This document shows, in pieces, positions 46,481 to 57,465 of a DNA stretch of 64,000 nt. Position numbers and translations under genes: made by a program. The stretch covers positions 22,899,934 to 22,963,933 of the forward strand of contig OX621252.1 of NCBI GenBank assembly GCA_951640165.1. Reading direction: 5' to 3'. Numbering within the stretch: position 1 is the stretch's first letter; each line of letters starts with the position of its first letter. Below the pieces are notes generated by a model. The model saw nothing but the letters and a program-made list of their open reading frames with translations, did not search any database and was not told where the DNA came from. This DNA comes from Pseudoips prasinana. Taxonomy: Eukaryota; Arthropoda; Insecta; Lepidoptera; Nolidae.

Positions 46481-49400
46481 ATGACAGCTACAGCTTCAGC
46501 TGCAACAGTTTCTGTCGACGAAGATTTGGATGAATGTGGACCTCAACTCATAAATAAATTAGAGGTAAGGACACAGGTCATGTTTTAATTTATTTTTTAT
46601 ATATGGTTAGACAAGACGGATATACCCCACGTTTAATAGTCCTATATAATCATTTCTGACTATTTACAAGCGCGTTATGTGAATAAAAACACAAAATACA
46701 ACAAAGGTTTTGGTATAAGTTTAGAATCAAATATTATAGACGATGATGACAAGCATGACAAGCATGAGACTGATACTTTCCCCTATTTCATGATGTGATA
46801 AAGATTTGATCATTTTAAAGTTTTGGAATGAGTCTAAATTGGCATTGTTGTAATTGAGTAACTGTTTGGGCTACCCAAACTATTCATTGGGTGCTTAAAG
46901 GTTCCGGTTTCTGAATTGCCAGTATTTCTGATTTGTTTAGAAAAGTAACAACTTATTTCAGTTCAGTTTCTCAATAATTTTGGCTCAGCGGGTTGTCTTA
47001 GCAACTCCTACACTCTGTCCGAGTGTAGGAGTTTGAGTATATGCTTAGTGACACTATGAGCCGCAATAAAAACATAACAAAAAGGTTTGTTTGTAATTGT
47101 GTGAACCTACCTATATCATTTTTGCAGTATCGGGTTGACCTTGACCCTACGAGGTACTGTTTCGGAGTTAGGAGCTATTTAACTTAATTTTACAAAACTC
47201 TTTACTTACTGAAGGGTAGCTATGAGAAAAATCTTTTATGGAAATAAATTGTTGGTTTAGTCAAAAACCATGAGATGATGTAAAAATAAAGTGTAAGAAA
47301 AAGAACATTATAATACTTATAATATATAATGCAACTGTCTTCAAAATCGTTTCATATAATTATTTTAAATGTATTATATTATTTTGCTAGTTGTAGTTCC
47401 AAGAAAACCATAAATCAGATTTAATTTGAAATTTTCTTTTCACCTGATTTAAATAGGAGGAGGTAGTAATCAATTTCACTGCATGTTTTTGTTGTGTTCT
47501 GTTGTTCCATGCTTTAATAAAAATTTTGAACAATTTACATGTAGTGTGTACTCTACTTACATGAAATGAATGGTGGAACAAACTCTTTCCAGGGCAATGG
47601 TATCACTTCTGGTGATATTAAAAAGTTAGAAGAAGCTGGCTATCACACTGTGGAATCAGTGGCTTATGCTCCCAAAAAATGGCTTATCACCATCAAAGGC
47701 ATATCCGAGGCAAAAGCTGACAAAATACTCGCCGAGGCATCCAAGTTGGTGCCTATGGGGTTCACTACGGCTACTGAATTTCATCAAAAAAGGTTCATAT
47801 GATTTATTTGTTATAATTTGCTTATCACATCACTCTTTGTGTATTTTTCACTCTGTGATCACTTGATCAGCAATATTAACATTTTTTTCTATATATGTAA
47901 GTATGATTTTTAAATGGTTTACTACAATCTCCTTCCATGACAAAAGAAAAAAGAGGTCTAGAATAGACCAAGAAACTTGGCAGTGCATTTAGAATAAGAG
48001 AAAGCTAAATAGGTAATATGGCAAATTGTACTGTTGGGGTATAATGAACATCACCATCATCAATCAGCTCAGCAAAAACATTCACTGCTGGACATAAAGT
48101 ATCACCAAACATGACCACAATTGCCAGTCTTATACTGCATCCAGCTGCTGCATAAGCTAATTTAGCTTAAATATTATAAGACGCAATATATATACTAATG
48201 AGATATAAGTTTATATCATAATATGAAGACAATTTAAATTGACCTTGGCCTGTCGGTCTAGTGGTTAGTGACCCTGACTACAAACAGGTTGTGGGTTTGA
48301 TCCCCACCCAGGATAAAACATGGCATTATTATTTGGTCTATGTCTGAGTGAAATTAATTCTGACTCTTGATATTTTTTCATGCCTCACATGGATTTCTAT
48401 ATAAGGTTTACATTGGGTATGTAAATTTTATGTTTATGTCTTTTAAAAATATATATATGAGGTTGAGTATAAGTTGTGGATAGTCAGTGTAAAGGTGGTA
48501 TGATTTCTGAGCATCTTTGCTTAGGAGGGTATGTTAAGGTATGTTACCTGACTGAGTCATTCAATATACATTAGTTGAGTTGTAAATCATGTCTTGTACT
48601 ATAGTGACAACTAAGTGGTTATGATAATACGACAATAAATTTAACTACGGATACCTCAAGACATTCTCAGACTACATACAAAAAATCATTTGAATATATC
48701 CAGTAGTTTAGTCACAGGAATTTTTTTTTCATTTTTAAAATTTGCTACACGATGTATGTATTAATAGGGAAGTACTGACAGGTTAACGACCCCCGCATCG
48801 GTAAGCACTCATGAAATAGAAAAATTGGTTTGTGCGAAAGAGATAAATCTAGTTTCGTTTGTTACTTCGCTTTCTTGTTGAAACATTGCAACAACAAATT
48901 TAGGTCACGGTCAGTGTGTCGCTACAATCCTGTGATGATTCACGCGTCATCGCTTTCTAAGCGCACGAGTGCCGCAGGACATACTTTGAGTTATTCGCCG
49001 CCGAGTACCTACCACCTTTGTGTACCGGCGCCGCCCGTCGCTCGTGTGTTTGTTTTGTACTCCTTATCTACGACGAATTAGTGCGATATTGGACGCTTAT
49101 TTTAGTGACAGTCTAGTTTAATAGTTACTCGTAAGTGAATTGTGCGAAGTTAGACGTTTAGTTTTTATTGTTTTAGTGTTTTCTTTTGTTTTAATTATGC
49201 CTCGTCACAATTACACAGCTCCTGAGTACACGGACATGGTGTTAATTTATGGAGAGTGTTTAGGAAACGCCGCTATGGCTATACGGACGTACCGACAGAG
49301 GTTTGGGGACACTCGAGTTTGTCCAACCAACGGGCGCACTATTGTCCAAGCTGTCCAGAGGATACGAGAAAATAGATCCTTAATCCCGCATATTGATAGT

Positions 49401-52400
49401 ACTCCTCCACGTGCGAGAGTGGCTCTTGAGGAACGAATTTTAAATTATTTTGAACGCAATCCGACGTGTAGTTTGCGTAGGGCAGGTCGATATTTTCGTG
49501 TTAACCATGCAACTATACTAAAAATTTTAAAACGCGACAAACGGAAGCCGTATAAGTATAAGAAATTGCATGCGTTGTTGCCTCGAGACAAACCAGTCAG
49601 GGAAAACTTCTGTCGCTGGATAGAAACAAAACATTTAGAGGATCCGGATTTCCTGTACAATGTAATGTGGACTGATGAAAGTACATTTACAAGAAACGGG
49701 TTATGGAACAGACAGAATTTACGTTACTGGAGCCGCGTGAATCCGCGTCTAGGACGAGAGACTTCGCACCAGTACAGATTTGCTGTCAATGTTTGGGCTG
49801 GCATTCATAGAAATACCATAATAGGTCCGGTTTTTATTGATTGAAATTTAAATGGTGAAAAGTTTATAGAACTCCTCAACGGACCCGTTTCCGAGTACAT
49901 GGATGAGCTTCCGCTTGATGTGTACAGGCAGATGTGGTACCAGCTAGACGGAGCACCAGCTCATTCAGTGGTGTCAGCAAGAGAGCGTTTGTCTCAAGTG
50001 TTCGGTCAGCAGTGGATTGGCCGTTATGGACCAACGCGGTGGCCAGCGAGGTCACCCGACCTCACACCATTAGATTTTTTCTTGTGGGGTCACATCAAAA
50101 ATGAGGTCTACTCAACAGCTGTTGATACGGTTGATGATTTAAAAGATAGAATTATCTTATCTTTTAATAAATTAAAACATATGGCTGCAAACGGGGACCT
50201 CTTGTCAAACGTTAGGAATAATCTCCTACGGCGGTGCAGTTTGTGTATTCGAGTTAATGGTGGCCATATTGAAACACGAAAAATTTAGTGACTTTAATAG
50301 GTACCTACCTAGCTACGTGACTGAACAGTGATCCTGATAGTGATTAATAATTTGATTAATAAATAACATGCGGGTGAAAGGTGCCTAATTATTTCGTTAA
50401 AACATTTGTGATTCAGTGTTATTATTCTTACTGAGCATTAATAATAATGGCGCCAAAAGATCAAGTCGCTACAGGACCGCGCTGTTGCTACTGTATCACA
50501 GGTTAGTGAACCATTTATAAATGGTGTTCTATTTTCTTTCCACTTTTATGTCATTTACTTTGTTTGAAATTTTATTTTTTTTAATTTTGATGTTAGGGTT
50601 TTTTTGATAGCTTACAATTGTTCGTATGAACTAGTATTGTCAATGTTTTCATTTATTGTCGTATTATCATAACCACTTTAAGTTACATATGTAACTTAAG
50701 AGTTTAAAGCCCATGAAACTGAACAGTGAACAGTGTAATACCAACATGCAAAATACACAAAAAATATCCTACTTCACATTCAAGTTTCAATCAATGATCA
50801 GTTGATATTTTTCAAACAAGAGCCATAATAAAAATTTTTTCATGTATATTAAAAAAATAATGTAAAAGTATTCTTTTTAAGTTACTATACTCAGTTGAGA
50901 CATATGGAATTCGGTACTAAAAAGTGCCATTATGTGTTACCCAAGATAAATATAATCTAAATATAATTATTACTAATACTCTCAATATGATTTATTGAAT
51001 ATGATGCTAAATTAAATTAAAAAATAAACAAATATAAACAATTCCATTTAGGTATTCTAAATTCTTTAACTTAACACTTTAAGTATTTAGTATCCAAATT
51101 AGAAGTTATGGAGTCTTATTACTTAGCTATCTTTAGAATTAAACTAATTATTCTTGATAGAAGAAAAAAATTCAGAACTATATTATTACATCATTCCATA
51201 TAATAGTTTCAATAGTACAAAATAAGTTTTTATGAATGATATTTCAGATCTGAGATAATCCAGCTAACAACTGGTTCCAAGGAACTGGACCGGCTGCTGG
51301 GAGGAGGAATCGAAACTGGATCCATCACAGAGATATTTGGGGAGTTTAGAACTGGCAAGACTCAGATTTGCCACACATTGGCTGTTACATGTCAGGTAAT
51401 TATAACTTATCTTCAAATTGAATACTTGAATGTAGTAGTAAAAGATAAACACGCCAACAAACTGTGTTATGCAGTGTTAGGAAAACTAATATTAGTTATT
51501 TTTATTCTTTGTATTTATAATTTTAAAAAAATAGTAATTTACGATGAATCTCTATACCAAGTTGTATTTTTGTTTTTGTTTGACTGACACGCCTTATGCG
51601 TCAGTTTATAATAGTATATATCAACATCATTATCATATAACTTTAAAGACATAGGCCTCCCCCAAAGATCTCCACAATTGCCGGTTTTCGGCTACCCGCA
51701 TCCACCGGCTTCTAGCGACCCTCACAAGATCATCAGAAATACCTTAGTATAAGGAAAACTACGGAAGTAGTTCTTTGAAATCCACGACGTGACAGCGACG
51801 TGTATGCAACGCGTGTCAGTTGGAGCCACACATATTAATGTAATGCACCTACTAAAAATGCATCTGCTTAATTAAATTGGGAAGGCAAGAATATTATCGA
51901 CAATTTTATAATACATTTTATATTGTTGGTTTCGTCCCTTTTTATTTTATATTTTAATATATAAAATTGATCCCGCCAAAGGAAAAGTTGGCTCCGGGAA
52001 ATAATTTACCATGAACGAACTCACTTAACAGACTATGCACCCAGGTAGACCTCTATGGCCCAGAAGAAGAATATTTGTTTGTTTCTCCTGTTCAGTTTCC
52101 TACGCCCTTCAGAAGAAGAATAGTTTTATTCTGTTGATTAATTTATTATTATTCTTTTTATAAATGTAACAATTATGCACCTTGATAAGCTGTCCTCCAA
52201 CGGCCACTGCGGCAAAAAGTGTCTCCAGTGTTGACCACGAACTGGAAGACGCAGCATGGCAGGCTCCGTACAAGGTGGACCAACGAATTTGCAAGGGTCA
52301 AGGGAAAATGCTGAATGCGGGCAGCTACGACTAGTGTAGATTTTGGATGACACCTTTGTGTATGTCTTTCAGCGGATATGATGATGAAGCTGTCTTCCTT

Positions 52401-55305
52401 TCTCCTATTATACTGATGTGACCATGTAGTTGTACCCCACAGGGTCTATAATTGATAATATAATAAGAATAGCATAAGATCTGTAATTATATTACGGAAA
52501 GCAATAAAGATTTGGCTAGGAAGACGGGGGAACACTGACAGACAGAGAAGGTGAGCGTTGATGCGTCACAGGGGGCCCCCTTAAACCTACATCTGAGACG
52601 CAAGTCTCAGACTGTCGAGTGTGCGAGTCTGCTCTACTATGCGATGGACCCGTTTTCCGCACGGTGAATCCATGGAATGCTATGAATTAAGTCTTCTGCA
52701 TGTACCGTAATGGAGCATCTCTATCACAGAGTTTAAACACTCTGTTCAGATATATCAGTGAGTTTTTGTATATGATCTGAATTCAAATTACGAAATTTTA
52801 CAGCTGCCAATAGAGCAATCTGGGGGTGAAGGCAAATGCATGTACATAGACACTGAAGGTACGTTCCGTCCCGAGCGACTGCTGGCAGTGGCGCAGCGGT
52901 ACGGCATGGACGGAGCTGCAGTGCTGGATAACGTGGCGTATGCGAGGGCATACAACACTGATCATCAGACGCAGCTGCTAGTCCAAGCTTGTGCTATGAT
53001 GGCTGAATCTAGGTAAGCTATAGTATTCTTATGTGCATTAATACTCAGTTGAGTTGTACACTATGGTAGTGATGTTCTCGGCCGATCGCCGCTTGCGCAT
53101 CGTCACGCTGGCAACGCCTGTGAGTAATGCGCACGCGTTTGGAATGGTAGTAGATATTAATGTGAGGTTTTCACGGTGTGTTTGCCCCATTTCAGTGGTG
53201 AAGGTTAGATAATTCACAAGGATCTTTTTACCCTGTTTATTGGATGATAAAGGATATGCAAAAATACATTTTCATATGTACTACTATATAATCTTTGCTA
53301 ATATTATAAATGCGAAAGTAACCCTGTCTGTCTGTCGCGCTTTCACCCCAAAACTACTGAACTGATTTAAATGAAATTTGGTACACAGATAATATAAAGA
53401 GAGAGGGTCGGTTTCTAGAGACGTTTTGTGCACCTGCCACTCTACGTTAAGACGCGGGTTGCTGGTCCAGTTGAAGATTGGAGTTGGAGTTTCTAATATA
53501 TAGTGCCTTGTTGCAGATATTCCCTTATAATAGTGGATAGTGCAACTGCTCTATACAGAACTGACTACTCGGGCCGCGGAGAGTTGAACTCCAGGCAACT
53601 GCATCTTGGACGATTCATGAGAATGCTACTGAGGTTGGCTGATGAGGTCAGTATTCTATTCTATGTACACTTTTGAAAAGCTCATTAAATACCACATCTT
53701 AAACCTAGTTAATGTGGTGTATACTATTAAATAAATGTTTACATTGTAAACTAGCTGTGCCCCGCGGTTTTACCCGCGTTAAATGTTACAATGTCATAGC
53801 TCCTCCCCCGTGGGTAATAGCGTGATAATATGTAGCCTATATGTTGACCCGACCTCTTAGTAATATTCATGCAAAATTTGAGGTAAATCCATGCAGTACT
53901 TTTTGAGTTTAGCCCGGACATACATACAGACAAACAGACAAAAATTCTAAAAACTATATATTCGGCTTCGATTTCTATGGTAGATCACGCCTTAAGTATC
54001 CTTTTAAAAAAATATTCAATGTACAGTTTTGACTTTGCTACGATTTTATTATATATATAGATATTGTAATATAGTTAAATCTAAGAATAAGAAGAAACAA
54101 AAATGTAAATTAAATATTACCCGTATCCGTTCCGGCGACTAGACAACTAGATTTTCTTCTTAATATGGACCACGCTCGCACTACGGAATCTGATCCCTGT
54201 GTCGCGGGGTACTTTACTTAACAGTGAGTGTATTTAGAAATATATAAGTATGTTTATCAGTTGTCTGGTTGCCATAGTAAATGCTCTGCCTAGGTTGGGA
54301 CCAGTACCTCACCAGTACACGTACAGTTTCTCCCATACATTGAGCACCAGCGCCTCTCGCGGAAACTGTTAAGAACTAAAACTCTGGTGCTCAATGTATG
54401 GGACGAAACTGTACGTGTGATCGAGTAAGTAAACTGCAGGAACTCGTGCTAGAGGCACTGATGGCAATTTGTTAGTTGGCACGAGATAATTATTTATTTA
54501 TTTACAACAACTGGCTTCTGACTAGGTTAATTGTCTTTAGTCTAATTGCTATATTCGGGTCTGGTGTAGCTATCTGTAGCACGGAAATATTCAGACTAAA
54601 CAATAATTCGGCCACGTCTTTATAATAATAATATCCTGGGACATTATTCACACGTTCATCTGATCCCAATCTAAGCAGAGCTTGTACTATGGAAACCAGA
54701 TAACTGATACACTACATATACCACTTTTCTTTTGTAAATACATACTTATATTTAAGACAAGCTATGCCCCGCCGTTTCAGCCGCGTAATCTTTATAAATT
54801 ATAGCCTATGTGTTATTCCAATGTATAAGCTATATTATTGTAAAGTTTCATTAAAATCCATTCAGTAGTTTTTACGTGAAAGAGTAACAAACATCCATGC
54901 ATACTTACAAACTTTCGCATTTATAATATTAGTAGGATAATTATACTCAGATTTAGGACAAATTATCTGTCCTGAATCGAATCCACGCCTTGCAGCGTGA
55001 AAGGCAAGCATTTACCAACCATTTAATTTAAATCAAATTTAAATTTCTAATCCCAACAGTTTGGTGTAGCAGTAATAATAACCAACCAGGTGGTCGCTCA
55101 AGTGGATGCGGTAGGCGTGTTCAACGCTGACACGAAGAAACCTATTGGCGGCCATATCATTGCGCACGCGTCTACCACACGACTGTACCTGAGGAAGGGG
55201 AGGGGAGACAACAGAGTTTGCAAGATATACGACAGCCCGTGTTTGCCGGAAACTGAAGCGATGTTCGCAATCAGCACCGAGGGTATTACTGACGCTAAAG
55301 AATGA
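46481..55305 (+). CDS. Rad51: RAD51 recombinase, six exons, complete
   Basis: RAD51 is the eukaryotic RecA-type ATPase that forms the nucleoprotein filament for strand exchange in homologous recombination. Exons 46481-46564, 47593-47792, 51248-51395, 52804-53012, 53517-53646 and 55060-55305 join in phase to 338 residues plus TGA; human RAD51 has 339. Start: the first ATG of the first exon ([20 protein letters not shown]). Exon 2 holds the helix-hairpin-helix N-domain ([20 protein letters not shown]) and the FxxA oligomerisation motif ([12 protein letters not shown]). Exon 3 has Walker A (GEFRTGKTQ). Exon 5 has Walker B ([14 protein letters not shown]). Loop L1 is in exon 4 and L2 in exon 6 ([18 protein letters not shown]), ending with [12 protein letters not shown] and ITDAKE. 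No catalytic residue appears lost. Exon 2 uses a weak donor (GTTCAT). Drosophila names its orthologue spn-A. Introns contain a mariner relic, SINEs and Helitrons, none breaking an exon. Confidence 0.96.
46565..47592 (+). other. RAD51 intron 1, nothing recognised
   Basis: AT-rich; no repeat or ORF supported. Short open stretches reading into exon 2 are intron read-through. Confidence 0.4.
48040..48150 (-). repeat. LINE 3' tail, minus strand
   Basis: CATCACCATCATCAATCAGC then TTCACTGCTGGACATAAAG: antisense of the ...CAGCAGTG...GATGATG ends seen elsewhere; diverged. Confidence 0.4.
48243..48360 (+). repeat. SINE-A head
   Basis: GGCCTGTCGGTCTAGTGGTT (box A), GGGTTTGATCCCCACCC (box B), then GTCTATGTCTGAGTG. 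Tail not recognised. Confidence 0.6.
49197..50288 (+). pseudogene. Mariner-like transposase with one premature stop
   Basis: ATG at 49197 begins [20 protein letters not shown], an HTH region of the DUF4817 type, then [20 protein letters not shown] and the catalytic domain: [13 protein letters not shown] (Asp 1), [13 protein letters not shown] (Asp 2), [21 protein letters not shown] (Asp 3). 41 residues separate Asp 2 and Asp 3. The frame is open for 363 codons except a TGA at 49842-49844 just after GPVFID, after which it resumes in the same frame ([11 protein letters not shown]) to the TAG at 50288. Many arthropod relatives exist. No terminal inverted repeats were found around it, so it is probably an immobile relic in RAD51 intron 2. 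Confidence 0.82.
50300..51247 (+). other. RAD51 intron 2, remaining part
   Basis: AT-rich sequence without a supported feature between the mariner relic and exon 3. Confidence 0.4.
51620..51745 (-). repeat. RTE-type LINE 3' end
   Basis: Minus-strand reading gives [20 protein letters not shown] and WRSLGEAYV before a short ATGATG-like tail, the usual C-terminus of an RTE-type ORF2. Confidence 0.62.
52185..52392 (+). repeat. RTE-type LINE 3' end, degenerate
   Basis: AGGTGGACCAACGAATTTGC (RWTNEFA), then TCTTTCAGCGGATATGATGA; same family as 51620-51745 in the opposite orientation. Confidence 0.5.
53292..53412 (+). mobile_element. Helitron-like 5' end
   Basis: Starts TCTTTGCTAATATTATAAA after A, then CTGTCTGTCTGTCG and TGAAATTTGGTACACAG. 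The CTAG end is missing. It lies about 100 bases before RAD51 exon 5. Confidence 0.5.
53751..54061 (-). mobile_element. Helitron-like element (CTAG family 2), complete
   Basis: Plus strand reads CTAGCTGTGCCCCGCGG, TTTTACCCGCGTTAA at one end and TATATATATAGA at the other, between A and T. The hairpin arms CCGCGG... and CCGCG are intact, unlike at 13935-14235. Confidence 0.72.
54240..54482 (+). repeat. SINE-A tail split by a palindromic MITE
   Basis: TTATCAGTTGTCTGGTTGCC, TAGGTTGGGACCAG on the left and GATGGCAATTTGTTAG on the right make one SINE-A tail, interrupted at its GGGATCAGATGG core. Confidence 0.65.
54302..54460. mobile_element. Palindromic MITE, second copy
   Basis: CAGTACCTC to GAGGCACTG, with CCCATACATTGAGCACCAGC and its inverse forming a stem. 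Same family as 14610-14792, opposite order of arms; one arm is shortened. Confidence 0.68.
54625..55025 (-). repeat. SINE-A split by a Helitron-like element
   Basis: Antisense tail at 54625-54757 (ATCTGATCCCAATCTAAGC, TACTATGGAAACCAG) and antisense head at 54938-55025 (TCGAATCCACGCC, TTTACCAACCATTTAA) are one SINE-A, ending 35 bases before RAD51 exon 6. Confidence 0.68.
54758..54937 (-). mobile_element. Helitron-like element nested in SINE-A
   Basis: GCTATGCCCCGCCGTTTCAG (CTAG mutated) to TTTATAATATTAGTAGGA. Body with TTCATTAAAATCCATTCAG. Confidence 0.62.
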
Positions 55306-55374
55306 AGAATATTGGTAACGTTTTATTTACGTACGTGGTATGTGACACCTCTAATTTAAATGTCATCTCTTTCT

Positions 55375-55681
55375 AATAAAGCTCGTGTAAGAAGGACAGG
55401 GTATACATAGAGCAATCACATTACTAATATGAACACCGGGACCATTATTTGTCCACGGAAATAAACTGATGTTAGAGTTACTTTTGCTAGTATTGCGTAG
55501 AATGGGACGGATTGTTATACAAGGTTTAAGATAATCACTTGTAAAATTATATACAACATGTAACTTAATTAACGCACACCCTCAAACACCCCAATTAGAA
55601 TATTATGTTGTAATCATAATACATATACTGAATTTTTAGTTTAACATGTATATGCATTGTTATTTAGTTTCTTGGAATAAA
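55375..55681 (+). promoter_or_regulatory. Two candidate poly(A) signals of RAD51
   Basis: AATAAA occurs at 55375-55380 (70 bases past the stop) and at 55676-55681 (followed by GTTTATTTTTCTTT). Either could end the transcript, giving a short or long 3' UTR. Confidence 0.5.
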
Positions 55682-56280
55682 GTTTATTTTTCTTTATTTT
55701 GTATTGAATGATGGAATTTGTATGCATACAAATAGAACTGCGATTTTAAAAGTCTTATTGCTTTGACTTACGGTCCATTTCAATTTGTTTTGACTGTACA
55801 GGATTAATATGACAATAATTTCCGTAAATTTAATTATTTTGGAATAAATAATTACGTATATTAAGAATGACATAAAACGATTCTGAACTAACTATTTTCA
55901 GGATGTGCGTTAATTAAGTTACATATTGTATATGGCACTTCGTCATTCGAATGTGATTTTGCTTTTCATCGTCATCATCCTAAGAATAGTTTGTCCTTAT
56001 ACCTTAAAAAACTATTTTATTTTTTGATTAACTTGCTATCTACAATTTTACTAACGAACTTACGAAATATTGCATATTTTTTTTGTAATTATAATTTTAA
56101 ACTACCATTTTGGACAGTGGCGCTTATAGCGTTAGATAGCTGCTTGCGATTTTGTAATTAACACAAGTTAACTGATTTTAATTTAATTCCCACCTTTCTC
56201 TAATATAGGTTGTATGATAATATTAATAATACATAAAACTACTAAAACAGAACACTAATATGTATAAAAATGTATTAATT
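55382..56280 (+). other. RAD51 3' flank, nothing recognised
   Basis: AT-rich spacer with the second poly(A) signal and no other supported feature. TAACTTAATTAACGCACA at 55562 is matched by an inverted copy near 55905. Confidence 0.4.
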
Positions 56281-56284
56281 TATA

Positions 56285-56445
56285 TTGATGGATGAATGAA
56301 AGAAGATTGACAAAAGAAGTATACTTAGCATATTGTGTGAATGTAATCACAGTACACGTGCCAAAAGAGGTGTGCAAAGATCGTGGCAAATGAAAACCCG
56401 TTGTCTCTGCCTAGCCCTCTGGGAAACAGGCGTTAGTATGTATAT
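56285..56445 (+). repeat. RTE-like LINE 3' end, degenerate
   Basis: GATGAATGAAAGAAGATTGA, GTATACTTAGCATATTGTG and the end GTTGTCTCTGCCTAGCCCTC, then TATGTATATAA. Confidence 0.6.
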
Positions 56446-56727
56446 AATTTATATTATCTATATCTAGTCGGCAGGTTATATAACGTGTCATTTACTATTA
56501 TTCAGTGTTTCGCGCCAAAACTAAAGATGTCCTATCCTTTTCATAAGAGCTACATTAGAAAGAGATGCAATGATATTATATTATTAGTTGGTATTGTACA
56601 GTCTCGGGGCATTATTAAATTACACCTGTACATTATAAAGCATTGAAAGCTGTGTAAAATTGTCATATAACTTAAAAATGAATTTATGAATAAAAGTGAA
56701 ATTTTATTTCTTAATTTGTATTTTTAT

Positions 56728-56760
56728 TATGTATATATATATATACATATATATATCTTT
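56728..56760. repeat. (TA)n microsatellite
   Basis: TATGTATATATATATATACA-type run. Confidence 0.75.
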
Positions 56761-56804
56761 TTATATAGGTGATAAAAATCCAACAGTATACAGATACGCT
56801 CATA

Positions 56805-57010
56805 GCCAGTTGCTCCCCTCGGTCCGTAAAGTTATTGGCGAGGTTAAGCAACTAGGCTCGCGGTCAGTCCATGTATGGGTGATTTCTGAGCGTGTCGTGC
56901 TTCGGAGGGCACGTTAAGCTGTCGGTACCGGTCGTAGCCATTAGGCAACAGTCGTTTAGCTATGTCAGAGACCCACTGGGTGGCTTGAACAACTGTGACA
57001 CTAGGGTAAC
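56805..57010 (+). mobile_element. 5S-rRNA-like SINE, third copy
   Basis: GGTTAAGCAACTAGGCTCGC, GGTCAGTCCATGTATGGGTG, GTGCTTCGGAGGGCACG, GGCAACAGTCG. Part of the segment between the 5S-like head and body is deleted. Confidence 0.6.
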
Positions 57011-57179
57011 CTGTTATTTGATGGAACAGGGTCGTGCCGTAAGTACTTTTTATTCTGTGGCCGCTTAAGTTTCTTGGCAGGTGGTGATTGAATGGACCAC
57101 GTAACTTAAAATTTATGTTGAACGCTTTTGCACTACTAACAAATAATAATCATAACTATTATGTGAAGTGAATATAATG

Positions 57180-57240
57180 TCAGTAAACGAAGCGAAAGAG
57201 GTATGCAAGGATTGTGACAAATGGAAGAAAATTTAATGTT
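57180..57240 (+). repeat. RTE scrap
   Basis: AAAGAGGTATGCAAGGATTG then GACAAATGG, part of the RTE 3' coding end. Confidence 0.4.
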
Positions 57241-57465
57241 AAATTCCTCCTGGTCTAATTTGCTATGGCTACAGTACCTTTATGATACCTGTCGTCAGAA
57301 AGGCATTCGTTACAGAAGATCCATTGCTTCAGTCGTAATAACTCATGGTTTCATTATAGAGGTAGGAAGAATTCACGGTTTTCGATATTAAAAGTCTTAT
57401 CACAGTATAGTAGTGGAGACTACAGAGGTATCTATGGAGTTTTCCAATCAACACGGAAAATCATA

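Noticed and set aside
47566..47802. ORF beginning before RAD51 exon 2
   Set aside because: It starts in the intron and reads through the AG acceptor at 47591-47592 and past the donor at 47793; only 47593-47792 is exon.
49080..50300. Host gene encoding a DUF4817 protein
   Set aside because: The catalytic motifs are those of a mariner-like transposase and a premature stop is present, so it is called a transposon relic.
48700..50450. Terminal inverted repeats of the mariner relic
   Set aside because: I searched the flanks by eye for inverted matches, including CAGGGTG-type ends, and found none convincing.
56805..56900. 5S rRNA gene
   Set aside because: Only the middle of 5S is recognisable; the 5' and 3' stems do not pair and the sequence runs into a repeated SINE body.
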